The notes below the pieces were generated by a model. It had not been told where the DNA came from. It saw nothing but the letters and a program-made list of their open reading frames with translations, and did not search any database. A stretch of 64,000 nt of DNA from Bacteroidota bacterium (GTDB lineage: Bacteria; Bacteroidota; Bacteroidia; Bacteroidales; TTA-H9): positions 83,770 through 147,769 of the forward strand of contig QKGM01000001.1 in NCBI GenBank assembly GCA_003250395.1, given 5' to 3'. Below are positions 35,586 through 45,372 of the stretch, in pieces; position 1 is the first letter of the stretch, and each line of letters starts with the position of its first letter. Position numbers and translations under genes: made by a program.

Positions 35586-36716
35586 CTAAAACGTGAGAGG
35601 CTGAGGTGGAAGTGTAACAATAAACTTACTGCCTTTGCCTGGCTTGCTTTCAATGTTTAAGTTCCCATTGTGCCTGGAAATAAAGTCAATGCACAGGCTT
35701 ATACCCAATCCTGTCCCTTTTTCAAAATTGGTGCCTGGTGTCGAGTAGTGTGTCAATGGATCTAATATGCCAGGTATGTTTTCTGGTTCAATTCCGATAC
35801 CATTGTCTTCAATTGTTATTATTACTGAAGAATCGGAGTGACAAGCGGAAAGTTTTATAATTCCACCCTCTCCGGTGTATTTAATTGCATTTGAAAGGAG
35901 ATTTCGAATAACAGTAGTCAGCATGTTTTCATCAGCGAAGCAACTTAGACCCGGTTCACAATGCATCTCAAGAACAATATTTTTTTCTTTCGCCAGACTT
36001 TCAAGTAGTAACAGGTTGTCCGTCATGATGATTTGGAGGTTAAGTAGATGTGGGTTGAAATCAATTTCATGACGCTGGTTCTTAGCCCAAAATAACAAAT
36101 TTTTCAATAGCAGAAGGGTTTGCTGACTTGATTTCAGAGCTCCCTGAAGGAAATCTTTTTGTTCTTCAGGACTACAAATATCCTGTACCAATAGTTTTAG
36201 AACTTCAGTAACACTGGAAACCGGACCGAGTAAATCGTGTGCAATAATCGAAAATAATCTGTTTTTAGTCTGATTTGCTTCCTCTAGTTCAAAATTCTTC
36301 CTCGTCAGTTCAATCTGTTGTCTTCTGATTGTTGTATGGGCCTTTACTCTTGCAAGTACCTCATCCTGATGAAAGGGCTTGGTAATATAATCGACGCCAC
36401 CTTCCTGAAATCCACGTAACTTATCCTGGGAAGTATCAAGGGCTGTGACGAAGATTATTGGAATATCTTTTGTACTGGCCTGCTGTTTAAGCAGTCCGCA
36501 TAATTCAAACCCATCCATCTGGGGCATCATCACGTCGAGCAAAATCAAATCAGGAATGATCGATGAAACATATTCAAGAGCTTGTGTCCCATTTTGGGCA
36601 ACGGCAATTGTATAGTCATGTTTTCTAAGGATGGTTCCAAGTACCTGAAGGTTTCTGGGATGATCATCCACCATCAGAATCAAGGGTCTGTTAGCTTGTT
36701 TTTCAATCTCGTCCAT
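35586..36716 (-). CDS. receiver-histidine kinase hybrid (REC first)
   Basis: 376 residues, soluble. An N-terminal receiver domain (about 10-130, phospho-acceptor Asp61 in LLDVMMPQMDGFE, Lys in DYITKPF) precedes a short coiled coil (130-152), HisKA with His160 in SIIAHDLLGPVS, and an HATPase domain (IEDNGIGIEP, GTGLGISLC). A receiver in front of a kinase lets another kinase's signal control this one. No output regulator is adjacent. Confidence 0.93.
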   Translation of the reverse strand: MDEIEKQANRPLILMVDDHPRNLQVLGTILRKHDYTIAVAQNGTQALEYVSSIIPDLILLDVMMPQMDGFELCGLLKQQASTKDIPIIFVTALDTSQDKLRGFQEGGVDYITKPFHQDEVLARVKAHTTIRRQQIELTRKNFELEEANQTKNRLFSIIAHDLLGPVSSVTEVLKLLVQDICSPEEQKDFLQGALKSSQQTLLLLKNLLFWAKNQRHEIDFNPHLLNLQIIMTDNLLLLESLAKEKNIVLEMHCEPGLSCFADENMLTTVIRNLLSNAIKYTGEGGIIKLSACHSDSSVIITIEDNGIGIEPENIPGILDPLTHYSTPGTNFEKGTGLGISLCIDFISRHNGNLNIESKPGKGSKFIVTLPPQPLTF

Positions 36717-36750
36717 AATGGTTGCTGTATAAAGGTCATTGGATGATGAG

Positions 36751-36758
36751 CAAAGTTA
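36751..36758 (-). promoter_or_regulatory. -7 box TAACTTTG (minus) of the REC-kinase gene
   Basis: On the minus strand this reads TAACTTTG, a TAnnTTTG match 35 bp before the ATG at 36716. It makes the kinase, aldo/keto reductase and lipoprotein genes a likely transcript. Confidence 0.5.
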
Positions 36759-36793
36759 GTCAGAATAATCATTCTTCACACAGATATAATTCA

Positions 36794-37843
36794 TCAGTCA
36801 GTTTCCAGAAACCGGGAGATGTCCGAACGGCGTGGGTTTAGTATTCCTTTTTCGGTTATTATACCATTAATTAATATGGAAGGCGTAACATCAAAGGCTG
36901 GGTTTAGTGCCATTGATGCAGGATTCGAAACATTAATTTTTCTGATTTCTCCTTCTTCATCAGGACCTTCCTGGTATTTCACTTCATCCTGATGACGCAT
37001 TTCTATCTTTATACCGGCACCGGTCTCACAATGAGGATCGAATGTAGATGCCGGTGCAGCTATAAAAAAGGGGATCTTAAAATGGCGAGCCAGAATGGCC
37101 CTGTCCAATGTTCCTGTTTTGTTTGCCGTGTCTCCATTGAGAGCAATACAATCGGCTCCGGTAATTACGAGATCTATTTTTCCGCTGCTCATCAATGATG
37201 CTACTGCATTATCGGCAACAATGGTATGTTGAATTTCTTCATTGTAAAGTTCCCAGGCTGTCAGTCTTGCTCCCTGGCTTCGTGGTCTTGTCTCACCGAC
37301 CCATACAAACGGGTTCATCCCTTTACGTGAGGCATGATAAACCGGGGCAAGTGCAGATCCCCAATCTACAAAAGCGAGCCAACCGGCATTACAGTGAGTT
37401 AAAATTCGCATGCCCGGTTTGATTAATGAAAGTCCATGCAATCCAATCTGATAACCATCTTCGATATTTTTTTCAGCCAACCTTTTAGCCTCTTCTTCCG
37501 CCTGTTCTTTCCCTTCCAGCGCTGCGGCAAAAACTTTTTCTACCGCGTAAAAAAGATTGTAGGCTGTTGGCCGGCAGTTTTTTATCATGATAGAAGCATC
37601 AGTGATATAATCCAGATAGCCCGACTCAGGCGCCTTCCGGGCAGCCTGCGCCATTGCAAATCCAGCTGCTGCGCCGATTGCTCCTGCTCCTCTGACAATC
37701 ATTGTTTTGATAGCCAAACATGTCTCTTCCAATGTTTTTGCCGTAAATATTTCGAAACGGAATGGTAACAACAATTGGTTGATCATGTGTACCTCCCCCT
37801 CATGGTACCAAATTGTTTTGTATTGTATTTGATTTACCTTCAT
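36794..37843 (-). CDS. mtnA: S-methyl-5-thioribose-1-phosphate isomerase
   Basis: MtnA, 349 residues, converts methylthioribose-1-phosphate to methylthioribulose-1-phosphate in methionine salvage. Family landmarks are TMIVRGAGAIGAAAGFAMA, the catalytic Cys in ILTHCNAGWLA, the catalytic Asp in VITGADCIALNGDTANKTGT, and GIKIEMR. No other methionine-salvage gene is nearby, so the rest of the pathway must be elsewhere. No riboswitch-like structure is evident in the short upstream gap. Confidence 0.95.
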   Translation of the reverse strand: MKVNQIQYKTIWYHEGEVHMINQLLLPFRFEIFTAKTLEETCLAIKTMIVRGAGAIGAAAGFAMAQAARKAPESGYLDYITDASIMIKNCRPTAYNLFYAVEKVFAAALEGKEQAEEEAKRLAEKNIEDGYQIGLHGLSLIKPGMRILTHCNAGWLAFVDWGSALAPVYHASRKGMNPFVWVGETRPRSQGARLTAWELYNEEIQHTIVADNAVASLMSSGKIDLVITGADCIALNGDTANKTGTLDRAILARHFKIPFFIAAPASTFDPHCETGAGIKIEMRHQDEVKYQEGPDEEGEIRKINVSNPASMALNPAFDVTPSILINGIITEKGILNPRRSDISRFLETD

Positions 37844-37920
37844 CGGGTTGGTTTTTTAGTGAGCCCGAATTTACCAAAAAACACGGCGCGACAACATATC
37901 TGTGGTTGGCTAAAAGAGTG

Positions 37921-37928
37921 TAAATTTG
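37921..37928 (+). promoter_or_regulatory. -7 box TAAATTTG of the U32 gene
   Basis: A TAnnTTTG match, 20 bp before the ATG at 37948. Confidence 0.45.
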
Positions 37929-37947
37929 CGCTCATTTTACCGACTAA

Positions 37948-39192
37948 ATGATAATGAATAAGATAGAAATAATGGCACCTGCCGGTTCTTTTGAGTCTCT
38001 CAGGGCAGCAATCGATGGCGGTGCCAACAGTGTATATTTCGGAGTAGGAAGGTTAAACATGCGTTCTCGTTCCTCCCAGAATTTTACCATTAGTGACCTG
38101 CAGGAAATCGTTGCCATATGTAATGCATCTGACGTTAAGAGCTATGTAACACTTAATACTATTGTATTCGATAAAGAGCTGGACGAGATGAAAACTGTTG
38201 CAGATGCTTGCCGTTCAGCAGGTGTAAGCGCCGTTATTGCTTCGGATCCTGCTGTGCTTGGTTATCTTCGATCAATAGACCAGCCTGTCCACATAAGTAC
38301 CCAGTGCAACATCACTAACATTGAAGCTGTGAAATTTTACAGCCATTTTGCAGATGTTATGGTTCTGGCCAGAGAGCTGACAATCGTTCAGGTTAAGGAG
38401 ATTACACGTAGGATTTTTGACGAAAGAATCAAAGGACCTTCTGGTGAGCTGGTCAGTATTGAGCTGTTTGCTCATGGCGCTCTTTGTATGGCTGTTTCGG
38501 GGAAGTGCTATCTGAGCCTTGATAACCTTAACTCTTCTGCTAATCGCGGTGCCTGTTTGCAGATTTGCCGTAGGCCCTATAAAGTAACAGATACCGATGG
38601 TGAAATTGAACTTGTTGTTGACAATGAATACATCATGTCACCTAAGGATTTATGTACACTTCCATTTCTTAACCGACTCATTGACGCTGGTGTGAGCGTA
38701 TTAAAAATTGAAGGAAGGGGACGCTCGGCGGAATATGTCAAAACAGTTGTGCAGGTGTATAAAGAGGCAGTAGACGCTATCACCGGTAACATTTTCACCG
38801 ATGATCGTATTGAGTTATGGATGAAAAGACTTGAACAGGTATATAATCGTGGATTCTGGGACGGATATTATCTCGGGCAAAAGCTTGGAGAATGGTCATC
38901 TGGCTATGGTTCACAGGCTACACGGCGTAAACTGTATGTTGGTAAAGTGACCAATTACTTTGGTAATCTGCGTGTTGCTGAAATCAAAGTAGAGACCAAT
39001 TCTATCGCCCCGGGTGATATATTGGTTTTCAATGGCCCTACTACAGGTACATTTGAACAGGAAGTGAAGGAGGTGAGACTTGCTTTTGATCCCATCGCAG
39101 AGGTACATAAAGGAAACACCTGCTCTGTGGCAGTCGACTCAATTGTACGAAGGTCAGATAAGGTTTATAAATGGACAGATGCTGTCAGCTAG
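37948..39192 (+). CDS. peptidase U32-family protein (RlhA/TrhP-like)
   Basis: 414 residues. The N-terminus (KIEIMAPAGSFESLRAAID) and FAHGALCMAVSGKCYLS with SANRGACLQICRRPY, which contribute the conserved cysteines, are hallmarks of the U32 family. Members such as RlhA and TrhO/TrhP act in hydroxylation of rRNA or tRNA rather than proteolysis, so an RNA-modification role with an Fe-S centre is more likely than a protease; the exact subfamily cannot be fixed here. The start could also be the Met two codons downstream (37954). Confidence 0.9.
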   Translation: MIMNKIEIMAPAGSFESLRAAIDGGANSVYFGVGRLNMRSRSSQNFTISDLQEIVAICNASDVKSYVTLNTIVFDKELDEMKTVADACRSAGVSAVIASDPAVLGYLRSIDQPVHISTQCNITNIEAVKFYSHFADVMVLARELTIVQVKEITRRIFDERIKGPSGELVSIELFAHGALCMAVSGKCYLSLDNLNSSANRGACLQICRRPYKVTDTDGEIELVVDNEYIMSPKDLCTLPFLNRLIDAGVSVLKIEGRGRSAEYVKTVVQVYKEAVDAITGNIFTDDRIELWMKRLEQVYNRGFWDGYYLGQKLGEWSSGYGSQATRRKLYVGKVTNYFGNLRVAEIKVETNSIAPGDILVFNGPTTGTFEQEVKEVRLAFDPIAEVHKGNTCSVAVDSIVRRSDKVYKWTDAVS

Positions 39193-39202
39193 GAGGTTCT
39201 GA

Positions 39203-39358
39203 TTAATTATTTAAAGCAATTAAGGCTACAAGTGCCAAAATGAGAAATGCTGCAAAGTAAATCCAGTAAGTGCTTTCTTTCGACTTGTCCGCCTTTTGTT
39301 CCTGACGTATGCTTCTTCGAAAGGCTGAGTGAGGTGTGTGTCTGCGTGGTTCTGGCAT
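39203..39358 (-). CDS. small single-helix membrane protein (51 aa)
   Basis: A 51-residue open frame from ATG 39358 to TAA 39203-39205, too short for common cut-offs. The N-terminal half is strongly charged (MPEPRRHTPHS, RQEQKADKSKES) and the C-terminal half is one hydrophobic helix (YWIYFAAFLILALVALIALN). This bipartite pattern, with a helix of about 20 residues right before the stop, is unlikely for random sequence and matches small Bacteroidota membrane proteins. It is convergent with the U32 gene. No function can be assigned. Confidence 0.6.
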   Translation of the reverse strand: MPEPRRHTPHSAFRRSIRQEQKADKSKESTYWIYFAAFLILALVALIALNN

Positions 39359-39668
39359 AATGTATTCAGGTTGGTTGGTTCAATAGCTAATGCAATATAC
39401 GAAAACAATAGAGCCTTGTCAAATTTTTGATTAATGGAATATTAATCAAATTTGGAATAAGGTAAAAGTATAGACACTGCTTTGTGTCAGAAAGTTGCTT
39501 CAATATAACAGATGATGGATAATTTTGTTGAGTAAAATCTACATTGAATGAGTTTAGTTAGATGGCATAATTACTATGTGTTTGTAATACAGGCTATTGT
39601 TTTTGTTTGTTTGTTGTAATATATTCAAGATATTTTTACGGGCCAGGCTTCATGTCGGAGCTGTTTTG

Positions 39669-39676
39669 TACCTTTG
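39669..39676 (+). promoter_or_regulatory. -7 box TACCTTTG of lysS
   Basis: A TAnnTTTG match 21 bp before the chosen lysS ATG; it lies inside an upstream TTG-started extension of the frame and so supports the shorter start. The remaining sequence between 39359 and 39668 holds nothing I can assign. Confidence 0.6.
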
Positions 39677-39696
39677 CACGTAAATTACAAATAGCT

Positions 39697-41412
39697 ATGC
39701 AATTAAGTGAACAGGAATTAATCCGCCGTGCGACATTGAAAGAACTCGTTGACCTGGGTATTGAACCATACCCTGCTGAGTCGTTTGAAGTTAATGCGTC
39801 GGCAGTAGAGATTCAGTCAAAATTTCCAACCGATAACACACTTTTTCAGGAGGTAAGTATCGCAGGACGTATCATGGGCCGCCGTATTATGGGTGCCGCT
39901 TCATTTGTTGAACTTCTCGACGCTTCAGGACGCATTCAACTTTATGTAAAACGTGATGATATTTGCCCAACCGAGGATAAATCATTCTATAATACTGTTT
40001 TTAAACGACTTCTTGATATTGGAGATTTCATTGGTGTAAAGGGTTATGTTTTCATTACCCAAATGGGTGAAATTTCAATTCATGTTAAGGAGTTAAAATT
40101 GCTCTCGAAGTCTTTGCGTCCTCTCCCTGTGGTAAAGGAAAAGGATGATAAGGTATTTGATGCCTTTACCGATCCGGAGACCCGATACCGGCAGCGTTAT
40201 GTCGATTTGGTTGTGAATCCTGAGGTTCGTGATATTTTTATTAAACGTACCCGTATGGTCAACTCCATGCGCGAATACCTTAATACAAAGGGATATCTCG
40301 AGGTTGAGACTCCAATTCTTCAGCCTCTCTATGGAGGTGCCACTGCACGTCCTTTTAAAACATATCACAATACTCTTGATATGCCTCTTTATTTGCGTAT
40401 TGCTAATGAATTGTATTTAAAAAGGCTGATCGTGGGAGGATTCGACGGGGTTTATGAATTTTCAAAGGATTTCCGGAATGAGGGAATGGATCGCTTTCAT
40501 AATCCCGAATTCACTCAGATGGAACTTTATGTGGCGTATAAGGACTATGAATGGATGATGAACCTGGTTGAGGAGATGGTCGAAAAGATGACCATAGACA
40601 TCCACGGTACTACCAAAATTAAGGTAGGTGAAAACATCATTGATTTTAAACGTCCATGGGCCCGCTATACCATGTTTGAGGCGATAAACCATTTCACGGG
40701 AATTGACATCTCATCAATGGATGAAACAGAACTTCGTGCAACTGCCTCGAAGTTGAATATTGAATTGGATGAGACCATGGCTAAAGGTAAAATCATTGAT
40801 GAAATCTTTGGTGAAATGTGTGAGCCTTACCTGATTCAACCTACTTTTATTACCGACTACCCTGTTGAGATGTCGCCTCTGGCAAAGAAACACAGGTCAA
40901 AACCTGGCCTGGTTGAACGTTTTGAGGCAGTGTGTAATGGGAAGGAGATATGTAACTCATTCAGTGAACTCAATGACCCGATTGATCAACGTCAGCGTTT
41001 CGAAAGTCAGCTGGAGTTGGGTAAGCGCGGTGATAGTGAGTCTATGGTTCTTGACGAAGATTTTCTCCGGGCACTCGAATATGGTATGCCACCAACAGCA
41101 GGTCTTGGTATTGGAATTGACCGGATGGCGATGATTCTTACCAATTCTTATTCTGTTCAGGAGGTACTCTTTTTCCCACAGATGAAGCCCGAAAAGAAAG
41201 CCGCGGTGAGTACCGATGAGGAATTTTCAACGCTGGGCATCCCGGCTCCCTGGATTCCTGTAATAAGACAGGCGGGGTATCAGACAATCGAAACGCTTAG
41301 AAAAATAACCCCTGGTGCCCTTTTTAATCAATTGGGAGGTCTCCGCAAGAAAAACAAACTCGATATAGCTATGCCTACACAGGAGGAGGTGAAAGCCTGG
41401 CTGGGGGCATGA
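39697..41412 (+). CDS. lysS: lysyl-tRNA synthetase (class II)
   Basis: LysRS of 571 residues charges tRNA-Lys. It has the N-terminal OB-fold anticodon domain (about 30-150), then the class II core with motif 2 ([19 protein letters not shown]) and motif 3 ([16 protein letters not shown]). The last 60 or so residues, beyond the usual end, form a helical extension ([20 protein letters not shown]) as in other Bacteroidota LysRS. I start it at ATG 39697: the frame is open from a TTG at 39607, but a -7 promoter box lies between the two. Confidence 0.97.
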   Translation: MQLSEQELIRRATLKELVDLGIEPYPAESFEVNASAVEIQSKFPTDNTLFQEVSIAGRIMGRRIMGAASFVELLDASGRIQLYVKRDDICPTEDKSFYNTVFKRLLDIGDFIGVKGYVFITQMGEISIHVKELKLLSKSLRPLPVVKEKDDKVFDAFTDPETRYRQRYVDLVVNPEVRDIFIKRTRMVNSMREYLNTKGYLEVETPILQPLYGGATARPFKTYHNTLDMPLYLRIANELYLKRLIVGGFDGVYEFSKDFRNEGMDRFHNPEFTQMELYVAYKDYEWMMNLVEEMVEKMTIDIHGTTKIKVGENIIDFKRPWARYTMFEAINHFTGIDISSMDETELRATASKLNIELDETMAKGKIIDEIFGEMCEPYLIQPTFITDYPVEMSPLAKKHRSKPGLVERFEAVCNGKEICNSFSELNDPIDQRQRFESQLELGKRGDSESMVLDEDFLRALEYGMPPTAGLGIGIDRMAMILTNSYSVQEVLFFPQMKPEKKAAVSTDEEFSTLGIPAPWIPVIRQAGYQTIETLRKITPGALFNQLGGLRKKNKLDIAMPTQEEVKAWLGA

Positions 41413-41431
41413 AAAAGCTCTAATAACAGAT

Positions 41432-41469
41432 AAAAAGGGTTCTGGTGGTTTTCCTCCGGAACCCTTTTT
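41432..41469. terminator. bidirectional terminator
   Basis: AAAAAGGGTTC and GAACCCTTTTT, with GG/CC pairs inside, form a long hairpin with an A-run and a T-run on the flanks. It serves lysS and the convergent proline dehydrogenase gene, whose stop is 3 bp away. Confidence 0.88.
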
Positions 41470-41471
41470 AT

Positions 41472-42650
41472 TTAGTTATTGGATTGTCTTCTTCTCTTCA
41501 GCTCTTTTTTAATTAACCCCAGTTCTCTACCTGTCTGTCCTTTCACGCTTGTGTTTTCCTCAGCCCGTCGTGCCAGATAAGGGATTACATGCTTTACGGG
41601 CCCATAGGGAACATATTTGGCAACATTGTACCCCGCAGCAGCCATATTAAAACTGATATGATCGCTCATACCATACAGCTGAGAAAACCAGATTCGGGAA
41701 TCAGAAGCGTCGAGATTATGCCGGTGCATGAGATCTATCAGATGCAGGCAACTGTTCTCATTATGTGTGCCACAGAAAATGCTGATGTTGCTGATGTTTT
41801 TAACACAGAAAGTAAGTGCTTCATCAAAGTCACGATCAGTGGAGGCTTTATCTGGTTGAATAGGTGAAGCATAACCTAAAGCCAGGGCTCTTTGCCTCTC
41901 TTTTTCCATATAGGCACCCCGTACAAATTTGACCCCCAGGACATAATTACCGTCAATTGCTTTCTGATGCAGGCTCTTCAGAAATGAGATACGATCGTGA
42001 CGATACATTTGTAATGTATTGAAAACAATAGCCTTATCACGATTGTACCTTTGCATCATTTGTTCGGTTACATCATCAATGAACTTTTGGTACCAACTGT
42101 CCTCAGCATCAATCAGGATGGGTTTACCAATCTGGCTGGCAGCAGAACAAAGCCTGTCAACCCTTGATTTGAACAATTCTATTTTTGCGTGGTCGTCGGT
42201 TGTCAACGTCCAGGGCTGTTCTATTTTATCAAGTACATGATGTGGAATAAAGGCTGTTGGCTTGAAGACAGCAAATGGAATATTGGGATTTGTCCCTGCA
42301 TTTTCAATCGACCGGAGGGTCTCCTGAAGAGCTGCTTCCATATCGGCATCGTTTTCTTTCCCTTCTACCGAGAAATCGAGAACAGACCTGACTCTACACT
42401 GCGCCAGATGTTGTACTACAGAAGAACAATCTTTAATTGTTTCTCCACCAACAAATTGTCTGTAAATAGTTGGTTTAATTGCCCATCTGACAGGAATACC
42501 CAGGTTTAGTGCATGTGCAACAAGGGCATTGCCTGTTTTAACCAGTATTGGAGAACTAATTGATTTGAAAAGCCAGTATGCCCGTTTTAGCGAACGGGTT
42601 CCATGCATCTGAAAAGCGATGGAAGTATTATTGAAATCGGGGATTATCAT
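41472..42650 (-). CDS. proline dehydrogenase
   Basis: Single-domain PRODH of 392 residues, an FAD enzyme that oxidises proline to pyrroline-5-carboxylate and feeds electrons to the quinone pool. Family motifs visible are VLDFSVEGKEND, ILIDAEDSWYQ, GVKFVRGAYMEKERQRA (the Arg/Tyr-rich flavin-substrate site) and the C-terminal SQLYGMSDHIS. The P5C dehydrogenase needed for the second step is not in this window. The glutamate produced would link to the GDH gene at 56 kb, but only as metabolism, not as an operon. Confidence 0.93.
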   Translation of the reverse strand: MIIPDFNNTSIAFQMHGTRSLKRAYWLFKSISSPILVKTGNALVAHALNLGIPVRWAIKPTIYRQFVGGETIKDCSSVVQHLAQCRVRSVLDFSVEGKENDADMEAALQETLRSIENAGTNPNIPFAVFKPTAFIPHHVLDKIEQPWTLTTDDHAKIELFKSRVDRLCSAASQIGKPILIDAEDSWYQKFIDDVTEQMMQRYNRDKAIVFNTLQMYRHDRISFLKSLHQKAIDGNYVLGVKFVRGAYMEKERQRALALGYASPIQPDKASTDRDFDEALTFCVKNISNISIFCGTHNENSCLHLIDLMHRHNLDASDSRIWFSQLYGMSDHISFNMAAAGYNVAKYVPYGPVKHVIPYLARRAEENTSVKGQTGRELGLIKKELKRRRQSNN

Positions 42651-42822
42651 GACAAGAATCAGTGATAGGTAATTGAAGGCACATAAAACACTCCGGCTGC
42701 TTTGTTGTTCAAAAAATCAAGGTCATCGTCCGGTATTGTAGCCTGATTAAACACTTTCTTATAAAAAAGGTTAATTATCCTGTTATTTGTTGTTAATCAT
42801 TTTACAATCATTGCAATTGCAG

Positions 42823-42830
42823 TATCTTTG
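42823..42830 (+). promoter_or_regulatory. -7 box TATCTTTG of the acyl-CoA ligase gene
   Basis: A perfect TAnnTTTG match 10 bp before ATG 42840. The TTG at 42828, an in-frame possible start, is part of this box, which argues against that start. Confidence 0.6.
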
Positions 42831-42839
42831 CCGACTATT

Positions 42840-44633
42840 ATGATAATTGCTGATCACATTGCTCTTACCCTTCGTAACAGGGTGAAGGCCACTCCGGATG
42901 GAGCCGCTTACGGTTATTCTACCGATGCCGGGAAATCCTGGCAAACAATGATCTGGACAGAAGTACTGGATCGTACTGATGAACTAGCCCTGGGTCTTTT
43001 AGCACGGGGAATCAATCCTGGTGAAAATGTGGGGATTATCAGCCCCAACAGGCCTGAATGGTCGATAACAGACTATGCTATCCAAAGCATACGTGCAGTT
43101 ACTGTCCCGATGTATACCACCTCAACTCCTGAACAGATGGAGTACATCATTCGCGAGACCTCGATGCGCGTACTCTTTGCAGGAGATCAGGCACTGATGG
43201 AAAAATCATGTAATCTGTTTGAAAACTGTCCGACATTGGAATTAGTTGTCAGTTTTGATGAATCAGGGTCTACCGCGGGCAAACAAGGGTGTATTTCCCT
43301 TTCTAAGTTTGTAATTAAATCAGATGCCGGTTTAAAGGCTCAACTGGATGAACGTCTTGCCAGTGCAAACATCAACGATCTGGCAACAATTATTTATACT
43401 TCCGGCACTACAGGTGATCCCAAGGGGGTAATGCTTGATCAGGGAAGCCTGAAGCATTTGTTCAGGATTCACGAAATGCGTCTAAAAGTTGACACTACTG
43501 ACAGATCGTTATCCTTTTTGCCATTGAGTCATATCTTTGAAAGGGGATGGGCGTATTTTATTATGTATAGTGGTGCTCATAACTACTTCCTGCAGAACCC
43601 GAGGACGGTCATAGATGTACTACCCAGAGTCAAGCCAACTCTCATGTGTGCCGTTCCCAGATTCTTCGAGAAAACCTACCAGGGAATTCAGGACGAAACC
43701 AGCCGCTGGCCTGCTATAAAACGAGTTTTTTTCAAAAGGGCAATCGCCGTGGGTGAAGAACGTCTGAGATATGTGACAGCAAATAAACCTATTCCTGCCT
43801 GGCTTCGGTTACAGCTGGCATTCTATCATAAATTGGTATACAGTAAGCTTAGAAAGGTACTTGGTGGCGAAATCAGATTTATGCCTTGTGCAGGAGCTGC
43901 AGCTTCAACAGAACTTCTTACATTTTTCCATTCCGCCGGAATCGATATTAAATATGGATACGGTGCTACTGAAACAACCGCTTCAGTGTCATGTTTCAAG
44001 GATTATGGTTTTGACCTTACCACAGTCGGCGAAATTATGCCTGAGGTAGAAGTGAAGATATCACCTGAGGGCGAAATTATGGTTAAGGGAAATACAGTTT
44101 TCAGAGGCTATTATAAGAAACCGGCCGAGACTGCCGCTGTTCTCAGGGATGGTTGGTATTATACAGGTGATGCTGGTTCGCTCAAGCCAGGAGGACATCT
44201 GGTAATGAGCGAACGTATGCGCGATATTATGAAGACCTCGGTAGGAAAATATGTCTCTCCGCAACGTATTGAATTATTGCTGGGGCAAGACCCGCTCATC
44301 GAACAGATAGTAACCATTGGCGACGACCGTCGATTTGTAATGGGGCTTATTGTTCCTGTATACGATCGCATAGATGCATTAGCCCGTGAGCTACGCCTTC
44401 GTGAACAGCCACGTGAGGATATGCTCAAAGACCCCAAACTTATTAAGCATTTGAACGATCGTTTCAACTCGCTGCAGACAAGCCTTCAACCTCACGAAAG
44501 GATGGTGAAATTTACCCTTCTCCCAGAGCCTTTCAGTATCGAGAAAGGTGAAATGACCAGCACTTTAAAACTTCGCAGGAAGGAGATTTCCAGAATTTAT
44601 AAAGATCTTATCGAGGAAGTCTATTCTTCCTGA
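42840..44633 (+). CDS. long-chain fatty acid-CoA ligase (AMP-forming)
   Basis: 597-residue adenylate-forming enzyme that activates long-chain fatty acids with ATP and CoA. The A3 P-loop is TIIYTSGTTGDPKGVML (about 185-201), followed by LSFLPLSHIFERGW, the adenylation motif YGYGATETTASVSC (about 379-392) and WYYTGDAGSL (about 440-449). The length is typical for the long-chain group. ATG 42840 is chosen because the TTG at 42828 is inside the -7 box. It is a single-gene transcript with a strong terminator. Confidence 0.94.
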   Translation: MIIADHIALTLRNRVKATPDGAAYGYSTDAGKSWQTMIWTEVLDRTDELALGLLARGINPGENVGIISPNRPEWSITDYAIQSIRAVTVPMYTTSTPEQMEYIIRETSMRVLFAGDQALMEKSCNLFENCPTLELVVSFDESGSTAGKQGCISLSKFVIKSDAGLKAQLDERLASANINDLATIIYTSGTTGDPKGVMLDQGSLKHLFRIHEMRLKVDTTDRSLSFLPLSHIFERGWAYFIMYSGAHNYFLQNPRTVIDVLPRVKPTLMCAVPRFFEKTYQGIQDETSRWPAIKRVFFKRAIAVGEERLRYVTANKPIPAWLRLQLAFYHKLVYSKLRKVLGGEIRFMPCAGAAASTELLTFFHSAGIDIKYGYGATETTASVSCFKDYGFDLTTVGEIMPEVEVKISPEGEIMVKGNTVFRGYYKKPAETAAVLRDGWYYTGDAGSLKPGGHLVMSERMRDIMKTSVGKYVSPQRIELLLGQDPLIEQIVTIGDDRRFVMGLIVPVYDRIDALARELRLREQPREDMLKDPKLIKHLNDRFNSLQTSLQPHERMVKFTLLPEPFSIEKGEMTSTLKLRRKEISRIYKDLIEEVYSS

Positions 44634-44652
44634 TTCGGTTATAACCCAATAC

Positions 44653-44690
44653 AAAGGCGGCATGAAAGATCTTTCATGCCGCCTTTTTTT
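44653..44690 (+). terminator. intrinsic terminator
   Basis: A perfect palindrome from 44653 to 44686 with arms starting AAAGGCGGCATGAAAGA, followed by TTTTTT. It ends the acyl-CoA ligase transcript. Confidence 0.92.
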
Positions 44691-45287
44691 GAAGAGTTTA
44701 TGAGATGATTATCAGCCAGGTTTATCAAAAGCTAAAAGCGGGTATCTACTATTCTTTCACTATTGGAATAGCTCCTTCCATTGTTTGATTTTGGGAGCTG
44801 GTTTTCTGTACCTGGGCCTTTTCACGATATGATGCCGCAGGGATTCCTTGTTCCTGAAGGAAGAATAAACACACTGGTTGGGCTACAGGAAATTTTAGTA
44901 TAAGTGATTACAGGTTGATCGTGATTTGATTTTTCAATCCCGAGGAAGGGGCCTCATGTGTACTTACTAAAGCAAACCGAGATAAATCTGTGAATAGATT
45001 TGATGTGATAAACAGGAGAGCTAATTCCATATTCATAATTGTATCGTAGATTAACCGTAGATTAACCGTAGATCAACCGTAGATTGACCGTAGGACTCCG
45101 GTCAGGAATCGACTGATTTACGTTTGACACATGGTCGTTAAGTGGTTTATGTACCTCCATGGATTCTTTGTTTCTATTTACAAATTGGTAACGAGTTACA
45201 TAAATATTATATAATGGCATGATGAACAACATGGTTGTGTTTGTCTGTATCTGAGTTCTCCGGTTATAACTGTAATTTAAAATAATA
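44691..45287. other. intergenic stretch with tandem repeat, no convincing gene
   Basis: About 600 bp between two terminators. It holds a four-unit 11-bp tandem repeat (45047-45090) and no gene-like frame; a 90-codon minus-strand frame at 45062-45334 runs through the terminator at 45288 and looks spurious. Confidence 0.55.
45047..45090 (+). repeat. four tandem 11-bp repeats
   Basis: The unit TAGATTAACCG occurs at 45047, 45058, 45069 (TAGATCAACCG) and 45080 (TAGATTGACCG), then fades out. The unit length is near one helical turn. Confidence 0.85.
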
Positions 45288-45313
45288 ACCGCAACCCAAG
45301 GAAGGGTTGCGGT
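45288..45313 (-). terminator. intrinsic terminator of the flavoprotein operon
   Basis: ACCGCAACCC and GGGTTGCGGT form a perfect 10-bp stem with a 6-nt loop; on the minus strand it is followed by TTATTATTTTAAATT, 60 bp past the stop of the 1229-residue gene. Confidence 0.85.
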
Positions 45314-45372
45314 CGATAAGTGGCAATATATCAATAAACTAACCTGTGATAATTGCGTTATGTCTGTTGGTA

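Noticed and set aside
39607..39696. TTG-started extension of lysS
   Set aside because: A -7 promoter box (TACCTTTG) lies inside it and the extra residues do not fit the LysRS N-terminus.
42828..42839. TTG start of the acyl-CoA ligase
   Set aside because: The TTG is the end of the -7 box TATCTTTG; ATG 42840 follows directly.
45062..45334. 90-codon minus-strand frame after the flavoprotein operon
   Set aside because: It runs through the strong hairpin at 45288-45313 and through the tandem repeat, and its sequence resembles no protein.
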